23,566 nt of DNA from Trachelipus rathkii (Eukaryota > Arthropoda > Malacostraca > Isopoda > Trachelipodidae): assembly GCA_015478945.1 (NCBI GenBank), contig JABUQX010022017.1, forward strand, positions 1-23,566, in the 5' to 3' direction. The notes beneath the pieces were generated by a model. It did no database searches, was not told the DNA's origin, and was given only the letters and a program-made list of their open reading frames with translations. Shown in pieces: positions 22,070-23,566 of this stretch; positions within the stretch are counted from its first letter, which is position 1, and each line of letters opens with the position of its first letter. Made by a program: the position numbers and the translations under genes.

Positions 22070-22160
22070 TTTTTTCTTTGGAGATTGGTAAGTAGATGAA
22101 GTCACGATTTTCCACTAACGGTAGGAATGTTCTATATAATCTTTTTCTTTGGGGATTGGT
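22070..22160 (+). repeat. 20-bp near-identical direct repeat, 71 bases apart
   Basis: 22070-22089 and 22141-22160 share TTTTTCTTTGG(A/G)GATTGGT with 18 of 20 positions identical. Nothing else in the surroundings explains it. Confidence 0.45.
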
Positions 22161-22439
22161 TCAGTCCTAGCAATTAATTTGGCTGCCTACAATATTTTAT
22201 TATAATTAGTCTGTCTATATCATCTGCCCATATCACACCTTGAATTGAAAAGGGAAACAATTCTTATAATCAATACACCTTTGTGATATTCAGGTGTAAA
22301 TCTTTATTCTCCACTTTTATTTAATATCTTTACATTTTCTTTTACACACAGTAATTAAAATAGTACCTATGTCTTATATTCTTAAAATATAATAATACAA
22401 GGAGTATGGTAAGTTTACTGATTATATGTAATCTCCCAC

Positions 22440-22985
22440 CAATGGACATCTAGGGGCATGCTAGGTGTGAGCAGAATTGATTTAAAAGAGAATGAAATAT
22501 TTTGGAGTTGGTGGTGTGAAGAAAGGGGTAAACGGAAAGAATAAATAAATATGTTGAGATCTTTTTGGTCTCATGCGTGGAAAGATGAATGATAGTTGGT
22601 TTTAAGCGATGTGTTGTGGCGAAGTGTGTTGGGAATCGACTTGCTGGGAGATCGAAGAAACTAGTTGGGGAGGACAAAAATGTGAGTTGCAGAGGCAGAA
22701 GAAGAGTGCATAATAGGAGTGAATTGGCGGGGTTTTGTTGAGGGGGTATGGTTGTGGGCACCTGGGTCAAGGGATGAACCTTATCACTGATGATTTACCA
22801 ATTAGTGAAGGTCCGTCGCATCCCTGGTGAACTGTAGGGTGATTTCTGACTGCGGATGAGTCCTTACCATTAATGGTCAGGCTGGACTTCGTTTGACTTT
22901 TTGTCATATCTCTACTCGCTTTTTCTTTTCCTGAATGCATTTACGCGTCCACCTTACCACAGTCCTTGGGAAAAAGAGTAGAATG
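22440..22985. other. Higher-GC block, G-rich on + strand, structured right part
   Basis: 22440-22770 is G-rich and nearly C-free on the + strand; the long minus frame there (22450-22770) is a Pro/Thr/Ser/Leu-rich by-product of that bias. To its right are a 7-bp hairpin (CACTGAT 22785-22791 with ATTAGTG 22801-22807) and a two-stem fold (AGTCC 22859-22863 with GGACT 22884-22888 enclosing the perfect palindrome ACCATTAATGGT 22866-22877). I see no identifiable gene. Confidence 0.3.
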
Positions 22986-22995
22986 AGGGATATAT

Positions 22996-23038
22996 AACTT
23001 ATATATATATTATAATATATATATATATAGATATAATA

Positions 23039-23070
<32 letters not shown>

Positions 23071-23160
23071 AGTTATAAATTATTATAATTAATTATGAAT
23101 CATGAATAATAATATATAATAATATAATATCAATAATAATAATATAATAAAATAATAACT
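22996..23160. repeat. (TA)n microsatellite grading into AAT-rich sequence
   Basis: TA array to about 23070, then AAT/ATAAT low-complexity sequence. Confidence 0.88.
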
Positions 23161-23387
23161 AGATCATGTGAAAATGTATAAATTATATACCTTAGAGCCC
23201 TAATAAAGACTTTATTAAGTACTAAACTCTACTTAATATATTGTATACCTCTTTTAACATATTAATTGTTAAATACCCTAAAAAGACTTGATGTATATGA
23301 AAAAAAAACAAAAAATTTGGCCTTGGTTTTTTTTTTAACAATCAAAGAGATTGTTTAATAATAAATCTCTTACATAATTATATATAA

Positions 23388-23480
23388 AGTATTATATATA
23401 TATATTATATATATTATATATATATAGTATTATTATATATATATATATAATTTAATATTTATAGTATAATTATATTAATT
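23388..23480. repeat. (TA)n-rich microsatellite
   Basis: TA/ATT array near the right edge of the window. The last 86 bases after it are ordinary sequence with one small palindrome, TTGAAG/CTTCAA. Confidence 0.85.
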
Positions 23481-23566
23481 ATATATTTGTATTTCTGGCA
23501 AGTCTTTTATTTTGCGCAGATGTTGAAGACCTTCAATGTGGTACGATAACACGATATCACGCATTA

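Noticed and set aside
22450..22770. 106-codon minus-strand frame rich in Pro, Ser, Thr and Leu
   Set aside because: It follows from the C-rich bias of that strand; no motif, signal peptide or partner exon is evident.
22785..22910. Hammerhead ribozyme
   Set aside because: CTGATGA is followed by no GAAA box, and the GGATGA-GTCC...GGAC version has TTCG where GAAA is needed, so the core is not met on either alignment.
1..23566. CRISPR array, bacterial operons, rRNA genes, telomere repeats
   Set aside because: I found no regularly spaced repeats with unique spacers, no ribosome-binding-site-led gene chains, no conserved rRNA segments and no TTAGG-type arrays.

Overview
The window looks like repeat-dense, non-coding nuclear DNA of a eukaryote, most likely an arthropod or other invertebrate. 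The reasons are: very AT-rich sequence, about eleven (TA)n microsatellite tracts, two decayed mobile-element genes of kinds familiar from invertebrate genomes, one of them with spliceosomal introns, a tRNA-like SINE head, and no intact long reading frame, operon or bacterial signal. The taxonomic call is an inference; no host gene pins it down.

Layout. 1-6990 is AT-rich and shows no convincing gene. It has a striking strand asymmetry: about 1.0-2.76 kb is G-rich and nearly C-free on the + strand, and about 3.55-4.7 kb is the opposite. A block of higher GC lies at 5.41-5.80 kb. 6991-8350 holds two large (TA)n arrays with a decayed tRNA-derived SINE between them. About 8785-10538 (minus) is a dead pogo/Tigger-type transposase with in-frame stops, frameshifts and lost catalytic acids. 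10572-12235 holds three (TA)n tracts and a 379-bp candidate MITE with 8-bp terminal inverted repeats. 12.2-15.4 kb has only short doubtful frames and a poly-T block. 15516-15796 is a GC-rich island ending at a good 5' splice-site match. About 16590-19428 (minus) is the most informative feature: a broken multi-exon gene of an uncharacterised family that I believe is dispersed in invertebrate genomes, with two GT-AG introns whose phases still join the frame. 19.5-23.57 kb is more (TA)n, a richer block ending in (AATA)n, and several small hairpins and short repeats.

No genes here appear to work together: both recognisable coding relics are broken. Whether the breaks are all biological, or some are long-read assembly errors in homopolymers, cannot be told from the sequence alone. 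I found no CRISPR array, rRNA, intact tRNA or complete host gene, and I do not claim a new functional system. The best lead is the intron-bearing repeat family at 16.6-19.4 kb.
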